64,000 bases of DNA, taken from the NCBI GenBank assembly GCA_947034895.1, contig OX344765.1:5709001-5773000 (forward strand), written 5' to 3'. The first letter of the stretch is position 1. Every line of letters starts with the position of its first letter. Of this stretch, positions 22,074 through 34,305 are shown one piece after another. The notes below the pieces were generated by a model that saw only the letters and a list, made by a program, of their open reading frames with translations, was not told where the DNA came from and ran no database searches. The position numbers and the translations under genes are program-made. This DNA comes from Rhytidiadelphus loreus. Its lineage: Eukaryota > Streptophyta > Bryopsida > Hypnales > Hylocomiaceae.

Positions 22074-24515
22074 CTATCCTTAATTTGTAATGTAAAGGTC
22101 CTCATATGCAAAAATTGAACCAGAAAAGAGGTGTTTGAGCATCAAGATAGTACTAGTACGGGCCTTTAGCATCACACTCGCATTCCTTAGTGCTCGAATA
22201 CTTTTTAGTTTCTACTACTCAACTAAATGTATCTTGGTGGATAATAACTTTCAAAATACCCATTTTTTTGTAATGGATTTAAACCAAGAAGAAAAGTTCT
22301 ATTCCTATTTCATATTGAAATTTTTGAAGTAATCCAAGGAATTCAGTTAATTATTGAAACCGCAAGCTTCATATGTTAAAATCCAAATTACACAATTTTC
22401 TCTCATCATTGTGAGTTTTTGCAATTTCCATTTGGAGATTTTTTCAGTATGAAATGAAATTCCGGTCCTTTACCATTGAGGTGATAAAGAGCTTGTAATT
22501 TGCACACTGTAATTTTTATTTAATTCTTCTAGAGAACTTCAAATAGTGTGGAGACGATCAAGTAGGGAGGAGGACTTGGTCTAAAAAAAGCCTCGACCTT
22601 CATACGGAAAGGATAGGGCTACTCTTGTGGACAAGATAATAAAGAGCTGGTAAAGAAACAACTGAACCCACCCAAGCAAGGCAAAAGAAAAGAAAAGGAA
22701 AGAAAATCGACCTAATTCATATGTGTTAAAAAATGAAAATGAAAATTTCTAAATAATTAAAAAGTGGGTCCTCCTCAAAGGGGAATAGCCAGGTACATTA
22801 GCCACGGCCCCACTAATAAGCTTAGCCCCCTTCCTTTATGTTTCTCTCACTCAAAGACGAAGCTCTCAAGTGGAATTTTTATTTTCTTCTCATAATCATA
22901 GTCAGCCCCCGAGCCCCAGACATCTTTATTTGACCTCCGCCGCTGCCCTAGAGCCTCCTTTGCCATAACGCAACTAAACTCTCAGTAGAAGTGCCCCCAA
23001 AAAAACTTTTTAAAAACTTTTTAAAAACAAACTAAAAAAAAGCCCTCCATAGATTAACCCACACAAACGGATGAAGGTTCTTGATCCCTTCCCCCTCATC
23101 CACCTTATGGAACGCATAATTTTATTGTCTTTCACTTTTCAATGCAGTTAGTAATGTGGGTAGTTAGTAATGTGGGTAATTAGAAGTTTGGGTAAGTTTG
23201 AATTGAAAGGATCATTTTTTTAAATAAAAATAAATGTTAAACTCCCAAAGGTCTAAGGCACGTTTTGGGCACAAATTGCAAAACACTGCTACTTTATAGG
23301 GCAATGAGAAAAAGAAAAAAAAAGAATAAAAGTTTTTTTTCAAAATTCAACCATACAATTTTGTACTAAACTACTATGGGAATGTCTGGAAAAAAATTTA
23401 GAAGCTTTGACTATATAGATTGAAAGATTATAACATTTGAAGTTAACAGAATACTTTTCCTAATCTTGCCCAATAGGGACATCAGAATTTAACTCTTTCT
23501 AAAGTGAGATTATTACACTATACATGGTTATTTTTCTTTTGACATTTGCATCTTGTATCATGTAAGTTTCATACCTACCAAATTTTAGAATTATTGGAGG
23601 AGTTTTGCACATGTTTGGGTTGCTCCAAAAGTTTTGGGCAATATAACTTTTGATCCGAGCACCCAATCAAAAAATATATATATTCACATAAAGGTGTACA
23701 TGGTCACACCTTGTGTCAAAATGTTAAGAACATCTATTAAAAAATGACTTCATGTGCACATGTCCAAAATCACATGGGTACGTTCAATGGTCATTTAGTC
23801 CTTTATATGTTCTGGAGTTAATATTGAAATACCATGCATGAATGATTTTTTACTTACCTCCCTAAAGGATCAAGGTACGAGACTATGTGACTATGTGATC
23901 AAAAAACACCCGAAAAATTCTAGTGCAAAGAACTACAACAAGAAGAGAAGACTATTTTTTATTGTATCAAATTGTAGGATCTTGTATTCTACTTGCATGA
24001 GAATGAGTGGAAAATAATTTAGGAGCTTCAACCAAGTAGACTATAAAACATTGGTGTTCAAACTAAAAAGAAAATTTTGCAAGTCATCTACATAATTTTT
24101 ACCTTTCACAGGCATGATTTGCCATGGCCTCTGTAATTTCGTCTTTTTTTTTATAAATCTTGGTTGTAATATTTTATGTCACTTCTTCACAAATTGCTCG
24201 TCCAATGTGGCTTAAAGGTCAAAATGTTAACTGTCAATGACAACCTTATTGATTTCTAATTGTCAAAACTTGCCTAAAACAATGAAAATGTACCCTAATC
24301 ATCAACTAAACCATGTTGAAATGAAACGGCTTTATTACAATTTTTGTGATGCAAATGAGAGAGAAATCAATTCATTCCCTAAACCAGTAAGCTTACAATC
24401 CACCTAGCCCGCCTACCCCCCTTATTGTTTGATCCCAAGTTCCGGGTGTACTCACAACAAGATAGCCTTTAGTCCACAAAAACTACAATCTCCTCTCTGG
24501 TGAGAAGACTTCCAC
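22074..24515. other. AT-rich unassigned region with dispersed repeats
   Basis: The stretch 23400-23830 aligns with 4780-5180. A short tandem of GTTAGTAATGTGG lies at about 23145-23180. The frame at 22135-22332 (65 codons) has no known motif. I see no gene. Confidence 0.4.
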
Positions 24516-24518
24516 TTA

Positions 24519-24790
24519 CTAAGGTGGGCACCCCCCAAACCGTGACTTTTTGCTCCCACACAAGGAAACCAATTTCCATTGATTTCCTTGTTGGCAAATG
24601 AAAAAGAGTCTCCAACGCACTAGAGAAAGTGACATTTGGACACCATATGCAAAAGTTATTAGAAGGGTCCAAGTTTTTTGTTTTAGAGGCAGAAGTTTTG
24701 AAATCATTTCTTCCACATAGGTACACATTGATTTTGGAGATGTACGCATAGCAATGATGGCGGTTTTAGGTCGGTGGGGTGCCCACCCAA
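24519..24790. mobile_element. Possible MITE with GGTGGGCACCCC ends
   Basis: GGTGGGCACCCC near 24520 is mirrored by GGGGTGCCCACC near 24777-24788. The overlapping minus-strand frames (85 and 96 codons) lie across it and are not recognised. Target duplication is not evident. Confidence 0.45.
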
Positions 24791-24829
24791 AATGTTTCTT
24801 GACTCTCAACTACAAACTAAACCGGCAGA

Positions 24830-26300
24830 TGCTACCAATGCCTGATTTTGAAGCCTGGCATTCTCAAAGCTGCACCAATTTTGAGACCTAACTTAAATTG
24901 CACAAGGACATCCCCCGACTTTCTACTGAGCCAGCTGACCCAAGTGTACATTGGGCCGGGGCAGAATACTGAATACTCCCGGGGATGATAAGTGAAAAAG
25001 GTGTATGTCTTTCTACGGTAGTACCCCCACTACGGCCCTTGTGCACCTAATTTTCCCCCTTCAGCAAGTACAGGCCCCACTTGAAGAATTAATGCAAGTG
25101 TGGGTAGGGTAGGGTAGCATCCGTCACGGCCCATCTCCAATCTCCCTAAAAACACAAAAGAATGAAGAAAAAAAAGCGCAAGAAAAAACCTAAATAAATA
25201 AACAAATAGGGCTTCCGTTGTTTGTTTCCCTAGTCGGACCCTGCGACTTGGTGCCATGAGCAGGCTGGGTGATTAAACAATCATACAAGGGGGAGACTTT
25301 TCTCTCTCTCCCACTCCCACTCCCACTCACTGTGTTGGGACGGTTTCCTCGATCCCAGCGACAAGGGAGGATAAGGCAAAACTTATTAGTTGTTATTAGT
25401 GAGTGGGGGAGACCGACTTGGGATAGTCAGGGGCTACAGTACAGTAGAAAGGAAAGGAAAGGAAAGGGAAGACGCTACAAACCCCTCTGCTACCTTACCC
25501 CCCCCCACCCCCACTCATTCATTCAATGAGTTTGTTGACAATTGCAAGTTATTTTGCGGCTGCAACCACCACTCCGCCCGTGGTCTCCCTTTTGTCATGA
25601 GGTTATCATTACAGATGACTCCATTATGTATGGCCGTTTGGAGAGAAAATGAGGCACAGCAGCAGCAGCATATTTTCACAAAAAGATGGATGGACTGCAG
25701 AGGGAGGCACGGACGGACGGATGGACCAACTTCCAAAACAAAAAACAAAAGACGCATGGACTTGGGAATCACAGCGTGCAAAATACTGAAATGTAACTCT
25801 GGTCGTATGACCGATGTGAATGAAGAGTCTGTTGGGGATAGTTGCACTGAAATGGAGTCTTGAGACTGCAGACTCTGGAAGGAAGCCTTGTTGTTGGTGG
25901 CGTTGTTGTTCCAAACTCCAAAGGCTTTTGAAGTCGCCAATTGTTTGCATTGGAGCCCCCCAATGGCTTGATTGATTTTGCAGCCCATTTGGGGAGTCAG
26001 GTGCAGGGGAAGTTAAGTTATGGGCAAGGCAGCAGTGTTTTGGGGAATCTCAATTCAATTGCCACTCAAGGGCCCAAAGGGTCAAGGGATGGAGGGGAGT
26101 GGGGTGGAGTCAACCCGGGGTGGTCAACTATCTGGGGGTTCTTACGTACAGTAACAAAACAACGGATGCATTTGGGAAGCTTTATTAATGGGGGTGGTTC
26201 ATGCCATTAACCGAACAAAGGACAGGGGCCGGGGGGCCATGAAGGCCGGGTCAAATCCCTGATCAAATGGCAATTAGGGTGGGTTCATTTGGAAAGTGAA
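24830..26300. other. GC-richer island with microsatellites, no identified gene
   Basis: It has a CCACT run near 25310-25328, a GGAAA run at 25450-25470, a CAG run near 25659-25670 and an ACGG-type run at 25708-25722. Frames of up to 157 codons occur on both strands over the same segment, with low-complexity composition and no domain. It could be a gene edge, but nothing supports a call. Confidence 0.4.
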
Positions 26301-27640
26301 TTTTGAATGGATCCTCGTAAAAAAATTCGGAGGTGTGACATGTAACCGATACCCCCCTTTGCAGAAACGAGATTTTCTTTCCCAATCTTGTGGTGCGTGG
26401 GTGAGAAGACATACTACGTAGAAAAAAACATGGGTGTGCAACTTGTATGAAACCCTCTTCTATTTCTAAAACTTGACAAGTATGTAATTAACATAATATA
26501 GTGTGCAATTGTAAAAAAAAAATGAACTAAAGTGTAGAGCAAAAATCTTAATTTAGGAAGAATCAAGGTTATTGACTATGTTGAACATGGGCAAAAATAA
26601 ATAAATAAAATATTCTAGCTTCAAACACTATAATCTTGAAATCAAAGTCGTATAATTTTGTATGGTTGTATATTAATTTGTATTTTATTTTATTTTTTCA
26701 TCTTTTCTCAATACTGAAGAAAATGGATTTTTTTTAACAATTTATGTGTGAAACACACCTTTATCTTTTAGGGGTTAAATTGATTTATGTTTTCAACTTA
26801 CACGGGTTTTCATGTAGTCAAAGTCAAAAGACATTGGAAAAAATCATGTCCTAATCTTGCCAAAGAATTTACAGCTAAAGATTAGGCGTAGCTAAGCAAT
26901 GGCTAGAACAAGATGTGATCTCCACTGCAACAATAGGCTGACATATTGCCTAGTATAAATTTGTCATTCCAAGCTTCTTTGTTGCTATAATCTAATTTTG
27001 GTCATTAAGATAAAAAATTATAATTTTGAAAAAGGAAATACTTTATTGTAATTCGAATTTTAGAAGTGAGTATAGTTTATTAAATTTCTATATATAAACT
27101 AAATTTTGAAACTATATTCACATTACATCACATTATATAAACAATATACAAGGGTCCTCAAACCACTCTTGAAGCCTCCTCAAAATATAGGCTCAAAGTA
27201 AGCAATCATCTTTTGTGAGTGAGAGACGACACTTAGATAGGCCACCTCACCCTTTGAGAGAACATTATTTTCTTGCTACTTGAACATTATTATATCTTAA
27301 AGTTAAATGAACCCCCTCTACAACTAGCGAATAAACTGAATTTTATAATCTGATTGTGTAATTGACATGAATTGTCTTTCACTATTTCTTCATCAATCAT
27401 GGCGTTTCAATTGTTTACAGAATTCTGGAATTTTTTTGCGGCTTTTAGTCAACACGACGAGACTTCATTTAAAGTGCTTTCATTCCACTGTAGTCTCGAA
27501 CGGATTGCAGTTTGCGGGGGTGAGGAAGAAGTGGTTCCCAGTGAAGTTGGTAGAAAAGAAAACACTCATCTCCCACGTACCATTAACTTCATGAAGGGAG
27601 TGCCACAAACAGGGAAAAGGTTGAAATGCTAAAATCTGTT
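26300..27640. other. AT-rich stretch with a partial TTAA-type terminus
   Basis: An isolated terminus TTTTAGGGG-TTAA ends at 26778; its left partner is not found, so it is probably a truncated element. Two overlapping frames at 27367-27632 (75 and 86 codons, different phases) have somewhat gene-like composition but no recognisable domain. I do not call a gene. Confidence 0.35.
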
Positions 27641-28301
27641 CCAAAAGTGTCCATGTACAATTCTGATATGATTTGAGTCTTGTATTGTAGCCTAGAGTGC
27701 ATTCAAATCCCTTTTTTCACTACAAACATCCAACAACACCCAACAACACACAAGATCTTGTTGTTTGCCATTCAAGTCACAGAAGTTATATAGCAGCTCG
27801 TACCCACCCACCACGGTAGCCTTTCCTACCACCTCCTGCAAAAAAAATCACAACTGCTGACGAAGAGTTCAACGTTCTCAAAATAGTATGGACACTATAA
27901 TCTATACAAACTCATACAGCGAAGACCGCAAACTTCAAACAATTCAATATCATTTGAAGGAAAGGCATGTCTGCAAAACACGGTACAGTACAAAGAGCTA
28001 TTTCCGGAACCGTCCAGTTGCATTGTCAGTAATTTTTACTGTGAGTATCGAAACCATGGTACAAATTCCTGCCGCTCCTTGACTAGCGCCAGCAATTCTA
28101 TCGTAAACTACCTACAAATTTACAATGTACATCCGGAGAGAGTACGTTCTCCACCCCCCGCTATTTTCTCGAGCAGAGAAAACACGACTCCTCCATTTCT
28201 TTTCTATCCCTGCTCTGCAAGATTTCTTCGTTTTCCTTATACAGGAATCTAGCTGATTCCAGTCTACGCTTTGCAGTAGAGAATCTCAAAACATCGCGTT
28301 A
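27640..28301 (-). other. 3' flank of the CFL1-like gene (probable 3' UTR)
   Basis: The base composition here is closer to the gene than to the AT-rich repeats. On the minus strand a TGTAAAT element lies near 28118, of the kind found upstream of plant poly(A) sites. No clear AATAAA or cleavage site can be fixed. No other gene is seen. Confidence 0.35.
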
Positions 28302-29818
28302 TTACGTATGAATCGTAGTAGTCTCGACTCGTTGCCTCTTGGAAGAGGGCGGCGAAATGAACGAATCCAGCGGCACCTCGCTCTCACAACGCGGACACTT
28401 AGGATCGCTCTTGTGCAACATCACGTAAGTAAGGCAACGTGTGCAAGCTCCCATCACCAGAGCATCGGCAGGAGTAGTAGCTTCAGCTTTCCGACTCTCA
28501 GCTTCACAAACGCTGCAAAACGAATATAACCAAGAAACTTGTGAGATTACTCTTCCTCCAAAGATGTTCACAATCAATCCTGCAAAGCATATGATGAAGA
28601 AACTTTTGAGGAATTGCAAATGTAACGTGCTTACCCTGGAGCGGAAGACTGCAAATCTGCAGCAGAGAAAGTGTTGTGGGCGGCAGAGCGTGACGACGTA
28701 GAAGACGAGCTGCTGGTGGAAGGCGAAGACTGAGACCACGAAGGCTCAGAACGTGAAGACGTCAGCGACGAAAATGAAGAAGATCCAGACCCCTTGGGTC
28801 CGAGCATTTCGCGTTTGCCCATAGCCTTCTCGGTGCGTTTCAACGCCTTCTCCACCATCTCCATGGTGCACACGCTTTGGTGGCGAGAAGGCGAGCCCGT
28901 GTTAGTAGACAGGTTCAGGTTGAGCTCTAGGTCGGAGTCTTCCTCTGAATTGGGGAAGGAAGACGGCGGTGGGGCGGTTTTGTTCAGGCTCACGATGCTG
29001 CGGTCGTCGAGCTGGAGGCTCCAGAGCTGCTTGCCGGTGGAGAAGGAGAGACGTTGTTGTTGCTGCGGTTGAGGAGGTGGGCTGCCACCGGAAGAGGCTG
29101 AAGATGTTGAGGCGCGCTGCAAACTCTCCGTCTCCGAGCGTTTGCTGGCGAGAAACTCGTGCTCTGAAGAGACGATAGGAGGTTGCTGCTGTTGCAATTG
29201 TTTTCGTGGATCCTCGCTGGTTCGCACACCCGAGTTCTTGTTCACGAAGTAAAGCTCTCCTGTCTGCACACAAGAAAAAGCAATTGAGAAACACAGCAAA
29301 TACTCCATACCTGCATGATCGTCAAGAAAGAAATTCACTCAAGAAAATTTGGAGCATCGCCGAAAAATTCGCCAAGGGCGCCATGACATTGAAAGCCAGA
29401 AAATCAATCAACCCCGCCCGTCAAGCTCGTGAACGAAAGAACGGGCGCGGTACTACTGATCTTGGGTAAATGGCGACCGCCATACCTTCAAGTCCAAGCA
29501 CTTCTCCCACCCCGACGGAAGTGGCTGATCGGGGTCGAGCTCCAGAAACTCCGGTGGCGATGAGTTGCAGTCCAATTCCGTCGCCGCACCTCGACAGGAA
29601 GAAGAGGAGCCCCCTGTTCCTAACAAATCCAACGTCACTTCCGCAGGCTTCAACGACGAAGGCGACGTTGAGGAATTGCCCCCGAACTGACCCATCATCA
29701 GTTGCATCAATTTCTCTGTATCCGCGCCCCACGCGCGCTTCTTGCCCAAGTCCAACACGGGAACACTAGAGCTTCCTAATTCCGCGCCTCGCCAAGCAAC
29801 CTCCATCGCCACTGCCAT
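28302..29818 (-). CDS. CFL1-like WW-domain protein, three coding exons, 390 aa
   Basis: Coding exons are 29818-29486, 29263-28635 and 28512-28302, read on the minus strand. The introns (29485-29264 and 28634-28513) both have GT...AG ends, and the phases join exactly to give 390 codons plus TAA. An in-frame TAG lies two codons before the ATG, which fixes the start; Met5 is an alternative. Residues about 99-131 form a WW domain (LPSGWEK, then GELYFVN) split by intron 1 after Lys111. Trp104 and Tyr116/Phe117 are present, but the second Trp position is Ser127. A Ser/Gln/Pro-rich middle follows, with an LELNLNL EAR-type motif at 223-229. The C-terminus has Cys344-x2-Cys347 and Cys360-x2-Cys363, then a basic KRQR. 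This architecture matches the plant CURLY FLAG LEAF 1 family; rice and Arabidopsis members act on cuticle and leaf development through HD-ZIP IV factors. A nuclear repressor or adaptor role is inferred. The family assignment rests on the WW core plus the CxxC...CPxC tail recalled from known members. No neighbouring gene is visible. Confidence 0.88.
28513..28634 (-). other. Intron 2 of the CFL1-like gene
   Basis: This 122-bp phase-2 intron starts GTAAGC and ends TTTTGCAG on the minus strand. It separates the Ser-rich region from the four-cysteine C-terminal module. The split codon is GG|C (Gly321). Reading through reaches TAA immediately, so retention would remove the Cys module. Confidence 0.83.
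29264..29485 (-). other. Intron 1 of the CFL1-like gene
   Basis: This 222-bp phase-0 intron starts GTATGG and ends TGTGCAG on the minus strand. It interrupts the WW domain between Lys111 and Thr112. Reading through gives VWRSPF... and a stop after ten codons, so retention would truncate the protein within its WW domain. Confidence 0.85.
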
Positions 29819-30335
29819 CCGCTACCCCCAGCAGCAAGCTAAATCCCAAGCAAACCCACGAAACCCACCACCCGAACCCACCCACCCACCCACTCCCCCA
29901 AATCCGAATTCCAATCCCACCTGGAACCACAAATTTCCTTCACAGAGGTGAGACAATCCAAGTGGTGGGAGGGTTTCAAGCGCAGATTGCGAGAAGCGCC
30001 ACTCACACGTGAGTTGAGAGAAATCTGCTTCGAAATCAGCGAGCTGCTGAGGGAGGGAGGGAGGAAGGAAGGAAGGGCAAAGTGAGACGCAGAGAGCGCC
30101 GGCGAGGGTTGATATGGAAGGGATGCCGGTTTGACCGCGGCTGGCGGGCGGGCTGGGCACAGACCGGGTGCGGGCTGCCCGCTGCCCGCTGCCCGGGAGA
30201 ATTTTCCGCCCGGGCGTGGGATCATTAATGGCGGGGCTGGCGGTCTGCCCAGCCGGGGGGTAATAGGGGAGCGTTGTCATAAATGAAGGGGCGAGGGGAG
30301 GTGGAGGACAGGTGGTGTGTGGGTTTCAGCCATTT
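29819..30335 (-). promoter_or_regulatory. 5' region of the CFL1-like gene (probable 5' UTR and promoter)
   Basis: This GC-rich stretch lies between the start codon and the TTAA element beginning at 30336. The sense (minus) strand has a long CCTTCC/CTCCC pyrimidine tract (about 30049-30076), common in plant 5' UTRs, and a CACGTG G-box at 30006-30011. Minus-strand ATGs at about 30280 and 30225 open upstream reading frames of 152 and 128 codons that look non-conserved; they would be uORFs if transcribed and unspliced. I could not place a TATA box or transcription start with confidence. Confidence 0.45.
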
Positions 30336-31311
30336 TTAACCCTAGACCGCCCAAGAGGACAAAAAGTGTCCTCACATAGTTTTAAGTTAAATTCAAAGTA
30401 CTGTAACTTTTGCATCCGATGTCCAAATTCAATAAAACTTGTTGGGAAAGTTGCGCCTTTTCTTCTATTTTGTGTGTTAAAATTTTCAGATCAATCCAAG
30501 AGGTAATGATTTTCTGGAAGCCAATCAAAGTTCACAGGCTCAATTTGATTCACCAAAGTGCACTTCATGGCTGCAACTTCGGGGTCTTGTATCTCCTTCA
30601 TCTAATGTTCGATTTCAATCAAATTTGTTGGATTGTGTTTCCCTTGAATTCTAGTTATTGTGGTGAAATTTTCATGTCAATCCAAGTTGTTTTGAATGTT
30701 TGGGAGCAATGCAAAATTTAAAATCCCACCATTTATGGACTATAGTGAATTTCGGCGGCTTGTATCTTCTTCATAAAATGTCCGTTTTCAGTAAATTTTT
30801 TTGTAAAAGTTGCGCATTCTAGTCTAGTTTGTGTGGCTAAATTTTCATATCAATATAAAAATTTCTGAATGACTGAGAAGCATTTTGGTAGAAGGAGGTT
30901 TAGCCCTAGATGTGTTTTTTGCAACTTTTCTTGCCTATTTTTGACATTTGCAAGCCATTTTGCAAACACATTGAGTCAATTGAATGATATTTTTTTTCAC
31001 CAATGTGTTTGTATCCTGGTTTTGAATCACTTTGTAGTTTAAAGTTTTTTCATTTGATTAGGTTTAGAAATCAAATTTGGCCTCTAAATGTGTTTTTAGG
31101 AAAATTTCAGCATTCTTTTTCAACTCTAAAACATTATAATCTTGCAATCTACACGGTCAAATGACTTCAAATTTGATCCATGACATCTACAACATGTGTA
31201 CTACATGATTGTACGGTTAAGATCTTTATTACTTAGTCACGTTTAGATTTATAGCACTTCAAAAGCTAGGATGTTTTTTACCCAGAACGACCATGGGCGG
31301 TCTAGGGTTAA
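30336..31311 (+). mobile_element. TTAA-flanked element, CCCTAGACCGCCCA subfamily
   Basis: This 976-bp element is bounded by TTAA, with perfect inverted ends CCCTAGACCGCCCA. The interior repeats a theme of GTATCTTCTTCAT..., AATTTTCATATCAAT... several times. A reversed partial copy lies at 50365-50748. It inserted about 520 bp upstream of the CFL1-like start codon. No transposase frame (longest 103 codons, unrecognised). Confidence 0.8.
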
Positions 31312-32432
31312 GGGGTACAGCAACTGCCACTTGGGAAAGATAATACAAAACCCATACCCAAAAAAAATTAATAACAACTGAAACAACTTGAGGGGAGTGC
31401 CACTGTGGAAAGAAAAAAATATTAAAAAAATAAATATCCATCGGTCCTGAACTACCACAGGAGGATAGGGATACCTTAAAATGAGAAGAAGGAAGAAAAA
31501 AAAGACGGAGCTGCTAGACGACAATGGAAAGATATAATAAGCCCCCCAAAATTAAAAACGTCCGAGTTACTACAGTGGGAGGATAAATCCAAAAGAAAAT
31601 TAAACGGCCCCCTGACTGACTGAAACTGACACAGTGGAAAGCGCCGTGATCACCAGTTTTGTGGACTGATTTTTTCACTTTTGCCATGCACAGTAAAAAT
31701 AATTCCTATTCTCCCCTGATCTGGGAGGGATCTTCGACGTACCCAAGGAAAGTTACTGCTTCTTTTTTACCCACCCACCCCTTGTTTTTTTTTTACCAAA
31801 GGTGAATCCTTTAGTTCACTGCAAAGGTGGGAGTGGGTACAAAAGTTACTGTTTTTTTCCTTTACAAATACACAATAATTTCCTTTTCTTTTCTTATTAT
31901 TTGATCCCAAAGTCAGATACCCTACATGTAGGTCAGTTTTGTAAATAATTAGGGGAAAGAATTGGAACATGTCTAAAATATGAAAAATTGTACAAGTATT
32001 TTTGGAAATTTGTGAAAATTTCACTGTTGCCAATTCTAAATATTCAAAAAATTATTCTTGAATTTTTTTAGAAAAAGGAACATATTTACACATGAATAGA
32101 CATAAAATATTATTGCTACAATGAGGAGTGTTGAAAAATTAGGAAGATTGCCGTGCTAAAAGTCAAGAAAAGCTAATTAAGCTGTTGAATTGCCCAAATG
32201 CTAAAATTAAGTTACGTTGTCAACGAAATGGTGAATTTGACTTGAATGTATGGTAGAGACCTTATCTAACCCATTCAGGTAACATCATGTAAATGTTTTC
32301 AAATAAGTTTTTGAGCATGGCTCTTATTATTGAATGGTAAGAGTTTTATTGAGGACTTGTTGGTAGTCGAAAGGGGATTTTAGATTCTCTTTGAGTTTAT
32401 AATTTGGAGACGTCATATGAATAAATTAAGAA
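31312..32432. other. Unassigned region
   Basis: Two partly similar blocks begin GGTCCTGAACTACCACAGGA (31443) and GTCCGAGTTACTACAGTGGG (31560), suggesting an old duplication. The rest is AT-rich with no recognised gene. Confidence 0.35.
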
Positions 32433-32441
32433 TTTTCAAGT

Positions 32442-32603
32442 GTAATAACACTTAATTGTGACTTGTTTGCAAAACCATCCTTTTGTGCATAGAGTTTGTG
32501 CATTTTGGATGCATAAAGTATGCACAAACTCTATGCATGAAATGCACAAACTCTATGCACAAAAGGATGGTTTTGCAAACAAGTCACAATTAAGTGTTAT
32601 TAC
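32442..32603. repeat. Near-perfect 162-bp hairpin, 64-bp arms
   Basis: The arms 32442-32505 and 32540-32603 are exact reverse complements, starting GTAATAACACTTAATTGTG, around a 34-nt spacer. The motif GCACAAACTCTATGCA recurs in the spacer and right arm. TTCAAG outside the left arm mirrors CTTGAAG outside the right with a 1-bp shift. It is either a young miniature foldback element or a small-RNA precursor-like locus; sequence alone cannot decide. Confidence 0.85.
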
Positions 32604-34060
32604 CTTGAAGATTGTGGACATGAACATTGATGTAAATAATCTAAAAAAGTTTCAATAGCGTGAGTAGATAGAAATATATACAAACACTCTTGACTTTATA
32701 TCAAGAATTGACCTTCTTAATGGAACTTGGAAGGTAGTTGACCACATCTATTAGGTGGATCATGAATGTTTGGAAGACCTTACTACTAGAATTAGATGAA
32801 ATGGAAGAAGTTTGTTAGATAAACAATTTTTGTCTATTCTTCAATGATGTACTAGCTTGATCACTTCGTTTTCAAGATTTTGTGCAAGGTTCTAAATCAA
32901 TTCATGTATAGATGAAAAGAAAAGAAAAATTTGCAAAAATGAAGATATGATGTCTAGATTTTATTCTTGACATAGTTATTTTATCTAGAATGCTCAAAAT
33001 CTATGTTCTTACTGTTACCATGGATTCTTTTAGTTAAATGTGATCCAAAAATACAAATGTGGATGGCTAATGCATTGAGATTTTTCGTTGGAAAGAAATC
33101 TAAAAAAATAGTTTAGTTGCAAATTGTTAAAGGGATGGAGTTGGAAATGGAAATAGAACAAGGGCCTTCTACCTTCTACTAATGTAAAGTAGGCCAAAAC
33201 ATTTTATTTTCAATCAAAAAGGCACAAATCTAGGATATAGTATAAGTGTCACAACAAAATTAAAGGAAATTACAAATTTACTAACCAACTAATTTTGTAT
33301 GAAGGATCTACATTGATTGGTCCTATTAATGTGTGTGACACTAATTTATCAAAGTCAAAATATTAGTATATATTTTGTAAATTATGATTAGAATCACTAT
33401 TAAGATAAATCAATATAGTTTTCTTAAATATAAAGAATTGAATGTCTACCATCTCTAACAACAAGCCTCAAAGAGAAAACTTAGAATCATTCACTCATTA
33501 GCAATTATGTATCTTAGTAGGAATTTTTTCAAAATAAACAAATTTAAACAAATTTGTCTAAATGCCAAAATTAGCATTTAAAAAAAATATTGGGACTATA
33601 ATTTTTGTGTATTTATATATTTATTGGTTTATTGGTTCTCCATCTCGAGGGAAATTTTAGGGGAAATTGTTGAGTTCATTTAATGATAATTATGGTCGTA
33701 GGTTGGTTTTGATAATGAGGATAGTTTGGAAATGCTAGATGTCATTTCCCATGTATGATAGTGTACGTTAGACTCACTCTCCACTATTTTTGAGCAAATG
33801 TCTAGCACAAATCAAGCTAGTTGTATACATTCCATTGAACCTAACTTAGACTACTCATATGATTCATTTTTTGTGCACTTTCAATAGTTTATGGGTTGTT
33901 GTAGATTCCACTTTATACAACTAAGGAAGAATGGTGTTCTTAATGGTAATTAGTGCAAGGTACCAAATGTGTTCATAATATTCTTGGCTTGAAAGTTGAG
34001 GTGTCCGTTCTATAATAGCATTGAAGATGGAATAGTTTCAAAGGATGAAAGGAAAAACTT
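32604..34060. other. AT-rich relic region
   Basis: The stretch at about 33290-33600 aligns loosely with 44730-45070 (TATTA-TGTGTG, ATTTATCAAAGTCA). No gene is recognised. Confidence 0.35.
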
Positions 34061-34075
34061 AAATTCACTAGTTTA

Positions 34076-34291
34076 TTTATTTTTGGTGTGTGTGCGTGCA
34101 CACAAATGAGTGAGGGATTTCATTGCAAGATTTAGGTGCCAAGCCAAGCCTCGCGTAAGGAGCCACTACCCCATACAAGTTGACCAACACTAAAAAAACA
34201 CAAAAGACTAGGGATTGACATTACAACACACAAAAATACCAACCAAGAAGAAGCACATTGGACATTTTGAGCAACCATTGAACCTTTTTTT
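34076..34291 (-). mobile_element. Poly(A) retroelement 3' fragment with target duplication
   Basis: It is flanked by AAATTCACTAGTTT (34061-34074) and AAATTCATTAGTTT (34292-34305). On the minus strand it ends GCAATGAAATCCCTCACTC, CATTTGTGTG and an A-rich tail. This fits a 5'-truncated plant LINE, related in its 3' end to 13606-13702. Confidence 0.65.
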
Positions 34292-34305
34292 AAATTCATT
34301 AGTTT

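Noticed and set aside
25390..25988. Pair of 157-codon frames on opposite strands
   Set aside because: They lie over the same low-complexity GC-richer DNA; composition reflects microsatellites rather than a protein family.
27367..27632. Overlapping 75- and 86-codon plus-strand frames
   Set aside because: Two phases are open over the same bases and neither shows a known motif. Not enough to call a gene.
29822..30280. 152-codon minus-strand frame upstream of the CFL1-like gene
   Set aside because: It follows the pyrimidine-rich 5' region, has no domain, and an in-frame stop separates this leader from the main start codon. It is better seen as leader or promoter.
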